NCBI GenBank assembly: GCA_030063045.1
Contig: JAQSEB010000012.1
Coordinates: forward strand, 1,116,001-1,180,000
Source of the DNA: Pratylenchus scribneri
Taxonomy: Eukaryota; Nematoda; Chromadorea; Rhabditida; Pratylenchidae
DNA: 64,000 bases
Direction: 5' to 3'
Under the pieces are notes generated by a model. The model made no database searches and was not told the DNA's origin. It was given only the letters and a program-made list of their open reading frames with translations. Positions 51,301 through 64,000 of the stretch are shown one piece after another (the stretch's first letter is position 1; each line of letters opens with the position of its first letter). Both the position numbers and the translations under genes were made by a program.

Positions 51301-54300
51301 TTGTTTATTCAATTTGTGCATGCTCAAAAGAATCCATTGATATTATTCAGAAATTTTTAAAATTTTCAAAAATTTTGAAATAAAATATCAGCCAAATTCT
51401 CTTCGGTTTTTAATTCATTTTTCAATCTATATAAAAAAATTAATTCTTTTGTTTATTCAATTTGTGCATGCTCAAAAGAATCCATTGATATTTTCATTCA
51501 GAAATTTTTAAAATTTTCAAAAATTTAGAAATAAAACATCAGCCAAATTCTCTTCGGTTTTTAATTCATTTTTCAATCTATATAAAAAAATTAATTCTTT
51601 TGTTTATTCAATTTGTGCATGCTCAAAAGAATCCATTGATATTTTAATTCAGAAATTTTTAAAATTTTCAAAAATTTAGAAATAAAACATCAGCCAAATT
51701 CTCTTCGGTTTTTAATTCATTTTCCAATCTATATAAAAAAATTAATTCTTTGGTGTATTCAATTTGTGCATGCTCAAAAGAATCCATTGATATTTTAATT
51801 CAGAAATTTTTAAAATTTTCAAAAATTTAGAAATAAAACATCAGCCAAATTCTCTTCGGTTTTTAATTCATTTTTCAATCTATATAAAAAAATTAATTCT
51901 TTTGTTTATTCAATTTGTGCATGCTCAAAAGAATCCATTGATATTTTAATTCAGAAATTTTTAAAATTTTCAAAAATTTAGAAATAAAACATCAGCCAAA
52001 TTCTCTTCGGTTTTTAATTCATTTTTCAATCTATATAAAAAAATTAATTCTTTTGTTTATTCAATTTGTGCATGCTCAAAAGAATCCATTGATATTTTAA
52101 TTCAGAAATTTTTAAAATTTTCAAAAATTTAGAAATAAAACATCAGCCAAATTCTCTTCGGTTTTTAATTCATTTTCCAATCTATATAAAAAAATTAATT
52201 CTTTGGTGTATTCAATTTGTGCATGCTCAAAAGAATCCATTGATATTTTAATTCAGAAATTTTTAAAATTTTCAAAAATTTAGAAATAAAACATCAGCCA
52301 AATTCTCTTCGGTTTTTAATTCATTTTTCAATCTATATAAAAAAAATTAATTCTTTTGTTTATTCAATTTGTGCATGCTCAAAAAAATCCATTGATATTT
52401 TAATTCAGAAATTTTTAAAATTTCTAAATTTGAATCCTAGTATTTGTAAAAAATTTTCAAAAATTTAGAAATAAAACATCAGCCAAATTCTCTTCGGTTT
52501 TTAATTCATTTTCCAATCTATATAAAAAAATTAATTCTTTTGTTTATTCAATTTGTGCATGCTCAAAAGAATCCATTGATATTTTAATTCAGAAATTTTT
52601 AAAATTTTCAAAAATTTAGAAATAAAACATCAGCCAAATTCTCTTCGGTTTTTAAAAAGAATCCATTGATATTTTAATTCAGAAATTTTTAAAATTTTCA
52701 AAAATTTAGAAATAAAACATCAGCCAAATTCTCTTCGGTTTTTAAAAAGAATCCATTGATATTTTAATTCAGAAATTTTTAAAATTTTCAAAAATTTAGA
52801 AATAAAACATCAGCCAAATTCTCTTCGGTTTTTAATTCATTTTTCAATCTATATAAAAAAATTAATTCTTTTGTTTATTCAATTTGTGCATGCTCAAAAG
52901 AATGCATTGATATTTTAATTCAGAAATTTTAAAATTTTCAAAAATTTAGAAATAAAACATCAGCCAAATTCTCTTCGGTTTTTAATTCATTTTTCAATCT
53001 ATATAAAAAAATTAATTCTTTTGTTTATTCAATTTGTGCATGCTCAAAAGAATCCATTGATATTTTAATTCAGAAATTTTTAAAATTTTCAAAAATTTAG
53101 AAATAAAACATCAGCCAAATTCTCTTCGGTTTTTAATTCATTTTTCAATCTATATAAAAAAATTAATTCTTTTGTTTATTCAATTTGTGCATGCTCAAAA
53201 GAATCCATTGATATTTTAATTCAGAAATTTTTAAAATTTTCAAAAATTTAGAAATAAAACATCAGCCAAATTCTCTTCGGTTTTTAATTCATTTTTCAAT
53301 CTATATAAAAAAATTAATTCTTTTGTTTATTCAATTTGTGCATGCTCAAAAGAATCCATTGATATTTTAATTCAGAAATTTTTAAAATTTTCAAAAATTT
53401 AGAAATAAAACATCAGCCAAATTCTCTTCGGTTTTTAATTCATTTTCCAATCTATATAAAAAAATTAATTCTTTGGTGTATTCAATTTGTGCATGCTCAA
53501 AAGAATCCATTGATATTTTAATTCAGAAATTTTTAAAATTTTCAAAAATTTAGAAATAAAACATCAGCCAAATTCTCTTCGGTTTTTAATTCATTTTTCA
53601 ATCTATATAAAAAAAATTAATTCTTTTGTTTATTCAATTTGTGCATGCTCAAAAAAATCCATTGATATTTTAATTCAGAAATTTTTAAAATTTCTAAATT
53701 TGAATCCTAGTATTTGTAAAAAATTTTCAAAAATTTAGAAATAAAACATCAGCCAAATTCTCTTCGGTTTTTAATTCATTTTCCAATCTATATAAAAAAA
53801 TTAATTCTTTTGTTTATTCAATTTGTGCATGCTCAAAAGAATCCATTGATATTTTAATTCAGAAATTTTTAAAATTTTCAAAAATTTAGAAATAAAACAT
53901 CAGCCAAATTCTCTTCGGTTTTTAAAAAGAATCCATTGATATTTTAATTCAGAAATTTTTAAAATTTTCAAAAATTTAGAAATAAAACATCAGCCAAATT
54001 CTCTTCGGTTTTTAAAAAGAATCCATTGATATTTTAATTCAGAAATTTTTAAAATTTTCAAAAATTTAGAAATAAAACATCAGCCAAATTCTCTTCGGTT
54101 TTTAATTCATTTTTCAATCTATATAAAAAAATTAATTCTTTTGTTTATTCAATTTGTGCATGCTCAAAAGAATGCATTGATATTTTAATTCAGAAATTTT
54201 TAAAATTTTCAAAAATTTAGAAATAAAACATCAGCCAAATTCTCTTCGGTTTTTAATTCATTTTTCAATCTATATAAAAAAATTAATTCTTTTGTTTATT

Positions 54301-57300
54301 CAATTTGTGCATGCTCAAAAGAATGCATTGATATTTTAATTCAGAAATTTTTAAAATTTTCAAAAATTTAGAAATAAAACATCAGCCAAATTCTCTTCGG
54401 TTTTTAATTCATTTTCCAATATATATAAAAAAATTAATTCTTTGGTGTATTCAATTTGTGCATGCTCAAAAGAATCCATTGATATTTTAATTCAGAAATT
54501 TTTAAAATTTTCAAAAATTTAGAAATAAAACATCAGCCAAATTCTCTTTGGTTTTTAATTCATTTTTCAATCTATATAAAAAAATTAATTCTTTTGTTTA
54601 TTCAATTTGTGCATGCTCAAAAGAATCCATTGATATTTTAATTCAGAAATTTTTAAAATTTTCAAAAATTTAGAAATAAAACATCAGCCAAATTCTCTTC
54701 GGTTTTTAATTCATTTTCCAATCTATATAAAAAAATTAATTCTTTTGTTTATTCAATTTGTGCATACTCAAAAGAATCCATTGATATTTTAATTCAGAAA
54801 TTTTAAAATTTTCAAAAATTTAGAAATAAAACATCAGCCAAATTCTCTTCGGTTTTTAATTCATTTTTCAATCTATATAAAAAAATTAATTCTTTTGTTT
54901 ATTCAATTTGTGCATGCTCAAAAGAATCCATTGATATTTTAATTCAGAAATTTTTAAAATTTTCAAAAATTTAGAAATAAAACATCAGCCAAATTCTCTT
55001 CGGTTTTTAATTCATTTTTCAATCTATATAAAAAAATTAATTCTTTTGTTTATTCAATTTGTGCATGCTCAAAAGAATGCATTGATATTTTAATTCAGAA
55101 ATTTTTAAAATTTTCAAAAATTTAGAAATAAAACATCAGCCAAATTCTCTTCGGTTTTTAATTCATTTTCCAATATATATAAAAAAATTAATTCTTTGGT
55201 GTATTCAATTTGTGCATGCTCAAAAGAATCCATTGATATTTTAATTCAGAAATTTTTAAAATTTTCAAAAATTTAGAAATAAAACATCAGCCAAATTCTC
55301 TTTGGTTTTTAATTCATTTTTCAATCTATATAAAAAAATTAATTCTTTTGTTTATTCAATTTGTGCATGCTCAAAAGAATCCATTGATATTTTAATTCAG
55401 AAATTTTTAAAATTTTCAAAAATTTAGAAATAAAACATCAGCCAAATTCTCTTCGGTTTTTAATTCATTTTTCTATCTATATAAAAAAATTAATTCTTTT
55501 GTTTATTCAATTTGTGCATGCTCAAAAGAATCCATTGATATTTTAATTCAGAAATTTTTAAAATTTTCAAAAATTTAGAAATAAAACATCAGCCAAATTC
55601 TCTTCGGTTTTTAATTCATTTTTCAATCTATATAAAAAAATTAATTCTTTTGTTTATTCAATTTGTGCATGCTCAAAAGAATGCATTGATATTTTAATTC
55701 AGAAATTTTTAAAATTTTCAAAAATTTAGAAATAAAACATCAGCCAAATTCTCTTCGGTTTTTAATTCATTTTCCAATATATATAAAAAAATTAATTCTT
55801 TGGTGTATTCAATTTGTGCATGCTCAAAAGAATCCATTGATATTTTAATTCAGAAATTTTTAAAATTTTCAAAAATTTAGAAATAAAACATCAGCCAAAT
55901 TCTCTTTGGTTTTTAATTCATTTTTCAATCTATATAAAAAAAATTAATTCTTTTGTTTATTCAATTTGTGCATGCTCAAAAGAATCCATTGATATTTTAA
56001 TTCAGAAATTTTTAAAATTTTCAAAAATTTAGAAATAAAACATCAGCCAAATTCTCTTCGGTTTTTAATTCATTTTTCTATCTATATAAAAAAATTAATT
56101 CTTTTGTTTATTCAATTTGTGCATGCTCAAAAGAATCCATTGATATTTTAATTCAGAAATTTTTAAAATTTTCAAAAATTTAGAAATAAAACATCAGCCA
56201 AATTCTCTTCGGTTTTTAATTCATTTTTCAATCTATATAAAAAAATTAATTCTTTTGTTTATTCAATTTGTGCATGCTCAAAAGAATCCATTGATATTTT
56301 AATTCAGAAATTTTTAAAATTTTCAAAAATTTAGAAATAAAACATCAGCCAAATTCTCTTCGGTTTTTAATTCATTTTTCAATCTATATAAAAAAATTAA
56401 TTCTTTTGTTTATTCAATTTGTGCATGCTCAAAAGAATCCATTGATATTTTAATTCAGAAATTTTTAAAATTTTCAAAAATTTAGAAATAAAACATCAGC
56501 CAAATTCTCTTCGGTTTTTAATTCATTTTTCAATCTATATAAAAAAATTAATTCTTTTGTTTATTCAATTTGTGCATGCTCAAAAGAATCCATTGATATT
56601 TTAATTCAGAAATTTTTAAAATTTTCAAAAATTTAGAAATAAAACATCAGCCAAATTCTCTTCGGTTTTTAATTCATTTTCCAATCTATATAAAAAAATT
56701 AATTCTTTTGTTTATTCAATTTGTGCATGCTCAAAAGAATCCATTGATATTTTAATTCAGAAATTTTAAAATTTTCAAAAATTTAGAAATAAAACATCAG
56801 CCAAATTCTCTTCGGTTTTTAATTCATTTTTCAATCTATATAAAAAAATTAATTCTTTTGTTTATTCAATTTGTGCATGCTCAAAAAAATCCATTGATAT
56901 TTTAATTCAGAAATTTTTAAAATTTTCAAAAATTTAGAAATAAAACATCAGCCAAATTCTCTTCGGTTTTTAATTCATTTTCCAATATATATAAAAAAAT
57001 TAATTCTTTTGTTTATTCAATTTGTGCATGCTCAAAAGAATCCATTGATATTTTAATTCAGAAATTTTTAAAATTTTCAAAAATTTAGAAATAAAACATC
57101 AGCCAAATTCTCTTCGGTTTTTAATTCATTTTTCAATCTATATAAAAAAATTAATTCTTTTGTTTATTCAATTTGTGCATGCTCAAAAGAATCCATTGAT
57201 ATTTTAATTCAGAAATTTTAAAATTTTCAAAAATTTAGAAATAAAACATCAGCCAAATTCTCTTCGGTTTTTAATTCATTTTCCAATCTATATAAAAAAA

Positions 57301-60300
57301 TTAATTCTTTTGTTTATTCAATTTGTGCATGCTCAAAAGAATCCATTGATATTTTAATTCAGAAATTTTAAAATTTTCAAAAATTTAGAAATAAAACATC
57401 AGCCAAATTCTCTTCGGTTTTTAATTCATTTTTCAATCTATATAAAAAAATTAATTCTTTTGTTTATTCAATTTGTGCATGCACAAAAGAATCCATTGAT
57501 ATTTTAATTCAGAAATTTTTAAAATTTTCAAAAATTTAGAAATAAAACATCAGCCAAATTCTCTTCGGTTTTTAATTCATTTTTCAATCTATATAAAAAA
57601 ATTAATTCTTTTGTTTATTCAATTTGTGCATGCACAAAAGAATCCATTGATATTTTAATTCAGAAATTTTTAAAATTTTCAAAAATTTAGAAATAAAACA
57701 TCAGCCAAATTCTCTTCGGTTTTTAATTCATTTTTCAATCTATATAAAAAAATTAATTCTTTTGTTTATTCAATTTGTGCATGCTCAAAAGAATCCATTG
57801 ATATTTTAATTCAGAAATTTTTAAAATTTTCAAAAATTTAGAAATAAAACATCAGCCAAATTCTCTTCGGTTTTTAATTCATTTTCCAATATATATAAAA
57901 AAATTAATTCTTTGGTGTATTCAATTTGTGCATGCTCAAAAGAATCCATTGATATTTTAATTCAGAAATTTTTAAAATTTTCAAAAATTTAGAAATAAAA
58001 CATCAGCCAAATTCTCTTCGGTTTTTAATTCATTTTCCAATCTATATAAAAAAATTAATTCTTTTGTTTATTCAATTTGTGCATGCTCAAAAGAATCCAT
58101 TGATATTTTCATTCAGAAATTTTTAAAATTTTCAAAAATTTAGAAATAAAACATCAGCCAAATTCTCTTCGGTTTTTAATTCATTTTTCAATCTATATAA
58201 AAAAATTAATTCTTTTGTTTATTCAATTTGTGCATGCTCAAAAGAATCCATTGATATTATTCAGAAATTTTTAAAATTTTCAAAAATTTTGAAATAAAAT
58301 ATCAGCCAAATTCTCTTCGGTTTTTAATTCATTTTTCAATCTATATAAAAAAATTAATTCTTTTGTTTATTCAATTTGTGCATGCTCAAAAGAATCCATT
58401 GATATTTTCATTCAGAAATTTTTAAAATTTTCAAAAATTTAGAAATAAAACATCAGCCAAATTCTCTTCGGTTTTTAATTCATTTTTCAATCTATATAAA
58501 AAAATTAATTCTTTTGTTTATTCAATTTGTGCATGCTCAAAAGAATCCATTGATATTTTAATTCAGAAATTTTTAAAATTTTCAAAAATTTAGAAATAAA
58601 ACATCAGCCAAATTCTCTTCGGTTTTTAATTCATTTTCCAATCTATATAAAAAAATTAATTCTTTGGTGTATTCAATTTGTGCATGCTCAAAAGAATCCA
58701 TTGATATTTTAATTCAGAAATTTTTAAAATTTTCAAAAATTTAGAAATAAAACATCAGCCAAATTCTCTTCGGTTTTTAATTCATTTTTCAATCTATATA
58801 AAAAAATTAATTCTTTTGTTTATTCAATTTGTGCATGCTCAAAAGAATCCATTGATATTTTAATTCAGAAATTTTTAAAATTTTCAAAAATTTAGAAATA
58901 AAACATCAGCCAAATTCTCTTCGGTTTTTAATTCATTTTTCAATCTATATAAAAAAATTAATTCTTTTGTTTATTCAATTTGTGCATGCTCAAAAGAATC
59001 CATTGATATTTTAATTCAGAAATTTTTAAAATTTTCAAAAATTTAGAAATAAAACATCAGCCAAATTCTCTTCGGTTTTTAATTCATTTTCCAATCTATA
59101 TAAAAAAATTAATTCTTTGGTGTATTCAATTTGTGCATGCTCAAAAGAATCCATTGATATTTTAATTCAGAAATTTTTAAAATTTTCAAAAATTTAGAAA
59201 TAAAACATCAGCCAAATTCTCTTCGGTTTTTAATTCATTTTTCAATCTATATAAAAAAAATTAATTCTTTTGTTTATTCAATTTGTGCATGCTCAAAAAA
59301 ATCCATTGATATTTTAATTCAGAAATTTTTAAAATTTCTAAATTTGAATCCTAGTATTTGTAAAAAATTTTCAAAAATTTAGAAATAAAACATCAGCCAA
59401 ATTCTCTTCGGTTTTTAATTCATTTTCCAATCTATATAAAAAAATTAATTCTTTTGTTTATTCAATTTGTGCATGCTCAAAAGAATCCATTGATATTTTA
59501 ATTCAGAAATTTTTAAAATTTTCAAAAATTTAGAAATAAAACATCAGCCAAATTCTCTTCGGTTTTTAAAAAGAATCCATTGATATTTTAATTCAGAAAT
59601 TTTTAAAATTTTCAAAAATTTAGAAATAAAACATCAGCCAAATTCTCTTCGGTTTTTAAAAAGAATCCATTGATATTTTAATTCAGAAATTTTTAAAATT
59701 TTCAAAAATTTAGAAATAAAACATCAGCCAAATTCTCTTCGGTTTTTAATTCATTTTTCAATCTATATAAAAAAATTAATTCTTTTGTTTATTCAATTTG
59801 TGCATGCTCAAAAGAATGCATTGATATTTTAATTCAGAAATTTTTAAAATTTTCAAAAATTTAGAAATAAAACATCAGCCAAATTCTCTTCGGTTTTTAA
59901 TTCATTTTTCAATCTATATAAAAAAATTAATTCTTTTGTTTATTCAATTTGTGCATGCTCAAAAGAATGCATTGATATTTTAATTCAGAAATTTTTAAAA
60001 TTTTCAAAAATTTAGAAATAAAACATCAGCCAAATTCTCTTCGGTTTTTAATTCATTTTCCAATATATATAAAAAAATTAATTCTTTGGTGTATTCAATT
60101 TGTGCATGCTCAAAAGAATCCATTGATATTTTAATTCAGAAATTTTTAAAATTTTCAAAAATTTAGAAATAAAACATCAGCCAAATTCTCTTCGGTTTTT
60201 AATTCATTTTTCAATCTATATAAAAAAATTAATTCTTTTGTTTATTCAATTTGTGCATGCTCAAAAGAATGCATTGATATTTTAATTCAGAAATTTTTAA

Positions 60301-60700
60301 AATTTTCAAAAATTTAGAAATAAAACATCAGCCAAATTCTCTTCGGTTTTTAATTCATTTTTCAATCTATATAAAAAAATTAATTCTTTTGTTTATTCAA
60401 TTTGTGCATGCTCAAAAGAATGCATTGATATTTTAATTCAGAAATTTTTAAAATTTTCAAAAATTTAGAAATAAAACATCAGCCAAATTCTCTTCGGTTT
60501 TTAATTCATTTTTCAATCTATATAAAAAAATTAATTCTTTTGTTTATTCAATTTGTGCATGCTCAAAAGAATGCATTGATATTTTAATTCAGAAATTTTT
60601 AAAATTTTCAAAAATTTAGAAATAAAACATCAGCCAAATTCTCTTCGGTTTTTAATTCATTTTCCAATATATAAAAAAATTAATTCTTTTGTTTATTCAA
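39360..60700. repeat. Multi-kilobase copied blocks in satellite B
   Basis: The variant 'ataaaatatcagcc' (42763, 51385, 58299) and the 33-bp insert (43810, 52432, 59346) are both offset by exactly 8622 and 6914 bp, so the same block lies at about 42.7-44.2, 51.4-52.8 and 58.3-59.7 kb. Further left the offset is 8323 ('gagcatgctc' 41028/49351) and then 8947 (39669/48616), showing later gains and losses of whole monomers between copies. A local 1270-bp duplication adds the insert at 53702. Confidence 0.8.
44030..59665. repeat. 90-bp truncated satellite B monomers
   Basis: At about 44032, 44122, 45570, 52652, 52742, 53922, 54012, 59567 and 59657 the sequence goes from 'cggtttttaa' directly to 'aaagaatccattg'. 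It skips 61 bp that include the TATATA segment and GCATGC. Two truncated copies in tandem are 90 bp apart (44041 to 44131). The doublets recur with the large copied blocks, so one deletion event was amplified. Other unique truncations lie near 47318, 47531 and 48864. Confidence 0.85.
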
Positions 60701-63700
60701 TTTGTGCATGCTCAAAAGAATCCATTGATATTTTCATTCAGAAATTTTTAAAATTTTCAAAAATTTAGAAATAAAACATCAGCCAAATTCTCTTCGGTTT
60801 TTAATTCATTTTCCAATCTATATAAAAAAATTAATTCTTTTGTTTATTCAATTTGTGCATACTCAAAAGAATCCATTGATATTTTAATTCAGAAATTTTA
60901 AAATTTTCAAAAATTTAGAAATAAAACATCAGCCAAATTCTCTTCGGTTTTTAATTCATTTTCCAATATATATAAAAAAATTAATTCTTTGGTGTATTCA
61001 ATTTGTGCATGCTCAAAAGAATCCATTGATATTTTAATTCAGAAATTTTTAAAATTTTCAAAAATTTAGAAATAAAACATCAGCCAAATTCTCTTTGGTT
61101 TTTAATTCATTTTTCAATCTATATAAAAAAATTAATTCTTTTGTTTATTCAATTTGTGCATGCTCAAAAGAATCCATTGATATTTTAATTCAGAAATTTT
61201 TAAAATTTTCAAAAATTTAGAAATAAAACATCAGCCAAATTCTCTTCGGTTTTTAATTCATTTTTCTATCTATATAAAAAAATTAATTCTTTTGTTTATT
61301 CAATTTGTGCATGCTCAAAAGAATCCATTGATATTTTAATTCAGAAATTTTTAAAATTTTCAAAAATTTAGAAATAAAACATCAGCCAAATTCTCTTCGG
61401 TTTTTAATTCATTTTTCAATCTATATAAAAAAATTAATTCTTTTGTTTATTCAATTTGTGCATGCTCAAAAGAATGCATTGATATTTTAATTCAGAAATT
61501 TTTAAAATTTTCAAAAATTTAGAAATAAAACATCAGCCAAATTCTCTTCGGTTTTTAATTCATTTTCCAATATATATAAAAAAATTAATTCTTTGGTGTA
61601 TTCAATTTGTGCATGCTCAAAAGAATCCATTGATATTTTAATTCAGAAATTTTTAAAATTTTCAAAAATTTAGAAATAAAACATCAGCCAAATTCTCTTT
61701 GGTTTTTAATTCATTTTTCAATCTATATAAAAAAATTAATTCTTTTGTTTATTCAATTTGTGCATGCTCAAAAGAATCCATTGATATTTTAATTCAGAAA
61801 TTTTTAAAATTTTCAAAAATTTAGAAATAAAACATCAGCCAAATTCTCTTCGGTTTTTAATTCATTTTTCTATCTATATAAAAAAATTAATTCTTTTGTT
61901 TATTCAATTTGTGCATGCTCAAAAGAATCCATTGATATTTTAATTCAGAAATTTTTAAAATTTTCAAAAATTTAGAAATAAAACATCAGCCAAATTCTCT
62001 TCGGTTTTTAATTCATTTTTCAATCTATATAAAAAAATTAATTCTTTTGTTTATTCAATTTGTGCATGCTCAAAAGAATGCATTGATATTTTAATTCAGA
62101 AATTTTTAAAATTTTCAAAAATTTAGAAATAAAACATCAGCCAAATTCTCTTCGGTTTTTAATTCATTTTTCAATCTATATAAAAAAATTAATTCTTTTG
62201 TTTATTCAATTTGTGCATGCTCAAAAGAATCCATTGATATTTTAATTCAGAAATTTTTAAAATTTTCAAAAATTTAGAAATAAAACATCAGCCAAATTCT
62301 CTTCGGTTTTTAATTCATTTTTCAATCTATATAAAAAAATTAATTCTTTTGTTTATTCAATTTGTGCATGCTCAAAAGAATCCATTGATATTTTAATTCA
62401 GAAATTTTTAAAATTTTCAAAAATTTAGAAATAAAACATCAGCCAAATTCTCTTCGGTTTTTAATTCATTTTTCAATCTATATAAAAAAATTAATTCTTT
62501 TGTTTATTCAATTTGTGCATGCTCAAAAGAATCCATTGATATTTTAATTCAGAAATTTTTAAAATTTTCAAAAATTTAGAAATAAAACATCAGCCAAATT
62601 CTCTTCGGTTTTTAATTCATTTTCCAATCTATATAAAAAAATTAATTCTTTTGTTTATTCAATTTGTGCATGCTCAAAAGAATCCATTGATATTTTAATT
62701 CAGAAATTTTAAAATTTTCAAAAATTTAGAAATAAAACATCAGCCAAATTCTCTTCGGTTTTTAATTCATTTTTCAATCTATATAAAAAAATTAATTCTT
62801 TTGTTTATTCAATTTGTGCATGCTCAAAAGAATCCATTGATATTTTAATTCAGAAATTTTTAAAATTTTCAAAAATTTAGAAATAAAACATCAGCCAAAT
62901 TCTCTTCGGTTTTTAATTCATTTTCCAATCTATATAAAAAAATTAATTCTTTGGTGTATTCAATTTGTGCATGCTCAAAAGAATCCATTGATATTTTCAT
63001 TCAGAAATTTTTAAAATTTTCAAAAATTTAGAAATAAAACATCAGCCAAATTCTCTTCGGTTTTTAATTCATTTTTCAATCTATATAAAAAAATTAATTC
63101 TTTTGTTTATTCAATTTGTGCATGCTCAAAAGAATCCATTGATATTTTAATTCAGAAATTTTAAAATTTTCAAAAATTTAGAAATAAAACATCAGCCAAA
63201 TTCTCTTCGGTTTTTAATTCATTTTCCAATATATATAAAAAAATTAATTCTTTGGTGTATTCAATTTGTGCATGCTCAAAAGAATCCATTGATATTTTAA
63301 TTCAGAAATTTTTAAAATTTTCAAAAATTTAGAAATAAAACATCAGCCAAATTCTCTTTGGTTTTTAATTCATTTTTCAATCTATATAAAAAAATTAATT
63401 CTTTTGTTTATTCAATTTGTGCATGCTCAAAAGAATCCATTGATATTTTAATTCAGAAATTTTTAAAATTTTCAAAAATTTAGAAATAAAACATCAGCCA
63501 AATTCTCTTCGGTTTTTAATTCATTTTTCTATCTATATAAAAAAATTAATTCTTTTGTTTATTCAATTTGTGCATGCTCAAAAGAATCCATTGATATTTT
63601 AATTCAGAAATTTTTAAAATTTTCAAAAATTTAGAAATAAAACATCAGCCAAATTCTCTTCGGTTTTTAATTCATTTTTCAATCTATATAAAAAAATTAA

Positions 63701-64000
63701 TTCTTTTGTTTATTCAATTTGTGCATGCTCAAAAGAATGCATTGATATTTTAATTCAGAAATTTTTAAAATTTTCAAAAATTTAGAAATAAAACATCAGC
63801 CAAATTCTCTTCGGTTTTTAATTCATTTTCCAATATATATAAAAAAATTAATTCTTTGGTGTATTCAATTTGTGCATGCTCAAAAGAATCCATTGATATT
63901 TTAATTCAGAAATTTTTAAAATTTTCAAAAATTTAGAAATAAAACATCAGCCAAATTCTCTTTGGTTTTTAATTCATTTTTCAATCTATATAAAAAAATT
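54400..64000. repeat. 604-bp (4-monomer) repeat units in satellite B
   Basis: The variant 'ctctttggttttt' lies at exact 604-bp pairs: 55301/55905, 61094/61698 and 63357/63961. Within each unit it is followed by 'tttctatctatat', then a 'gaatgcattg' monomer, then a 'ccaatatatat' monomer with 'tttggtgtatt'. 604 is 4 x 151. This is the youngest-looking HOR, present at two places and running off the right edge. Confidence 0.8.

Larger units (their letters stand above)
17737..64000. repeat. Satellite B tandem array, 151 bp monomer
   Basis: The anchor 'tgtgcatgc' recurs every 151 bp (18173, 18324, 18475 and so on), giving roughly 300 copies up to and past the right window edge. The first copy begins at 'gctcaaaagaatcc' (17737) and is exactly 151 bp from the next. 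A hand count gives about 20% G+C. Each monomer carries GCATGC, a 'cttcggttttt' segment, a 'tatataaaaaaatt' segment and the near-dyad 'aaattttt..aaaaattt'. Sequence classes differ at a few linked positions: 'ttttgtttatt', 'tttggtgtatt' or 'ttttgtgtatt'; 'aaaagaatcc' or 'aaaaaaatcc'; 'atttagaaat' or 'attttgaaat'; 'ttccaatc' or 'tttcaatc'. Because 151 is not a multiple of 3, no frame can stay in phase across monomers, and the ORFs of 86 and 66 codons at 26028 and 47335 are chance products. Centromeric or heterochromatic function is inference. Confidence 0.97.

Noticed and set aside
17737..64000. CRISPR array or other repeat-spacer system
   Set aside because: The repeats are directly adjacent 151-bp monomers with no unique spacers, and the context is eukaryotic satellite DNA.

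Overview
The window looks like heterochromatin from a very AT-rich animal genome. Two unrelated tandem satellite arrays take up about 92% of it. Satellite A runs from 1 to about 12966 and satellite B from about 17737 to 64000; both run off the window. Between them lies a 4.8 kb island of non-satellite DNA. No intact host gene, rRNA or confident tRNA gene is visible. A plant-parasitic or other nematode would fit the base composition and the style of the gag-like protein, but taxonomy is inference and I hold it loosely.

Satellite A (1-12966): monomer about 161-164 bp, about 16% G+C by hand count. There are two main sequence classes ('ctcaatagagaaatttaatt' and 'cccagtagagagatttgact'). They are arranged in a higher-order repeat whose marker monomer recurs at 1783, 1458 and 1783 bp spacing (about 11 and 9 monomers). 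The right edge (about 11.7-12.97 kb) is less homogenised and holds four 119-bp monomers with a shared 44-45 bp deletion.

Island (12967-17736): at its left edge are GTACC/GGTAC hairpins, then a 24-bp perfect palindrome and non-coding AT-rich DNA. Next come five copies of the palindrome AACCGGTT within 600 bp, and a structured, locally GC-richer segment with tRNA-like A and B boxes (a possible tRNA-derived SINE). The right half is a minus-strand LTR-retrotransposon remnant. It has a gag-like reading frame broken by one in-frame stop and a -1 frame change, then a second unrecognised ORF in the next -1 frame, a polypurine tract and a candidate 268-bp LTR (TGTAA...TTACA). No protease, reverse transcriptase, RNase H or integrase is visible between gag and the LTR. 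Its 5' part is cut off where satellite B starts.

Satellite B (17737-64000): monomer 151 bp, about 20% G+C, roughly 300 copies. Nearly every copy has a GCATGC palindrome and an AT-rich dyad. A 184-bp form with 33 extra bases is scattered through the array and also occurs in a divergent subfamily at 27-36.6 kb. The array is built from nested amplification units: an HOR near 1845 bp at 20-26 kb, a tandem duplication of exactly 3327 bp at about 30.96-37.61 kb, multi-kb copies offset by 8622 and 6914 bp at 42-60 kb, a 1270-bp duplication and a 604-bp (4-monomer) unit at 54-64 kb. Short ORFs inside the satellites are not credible genes. Copy numbers and long exact duplications in such arrays also depend on the assembly.
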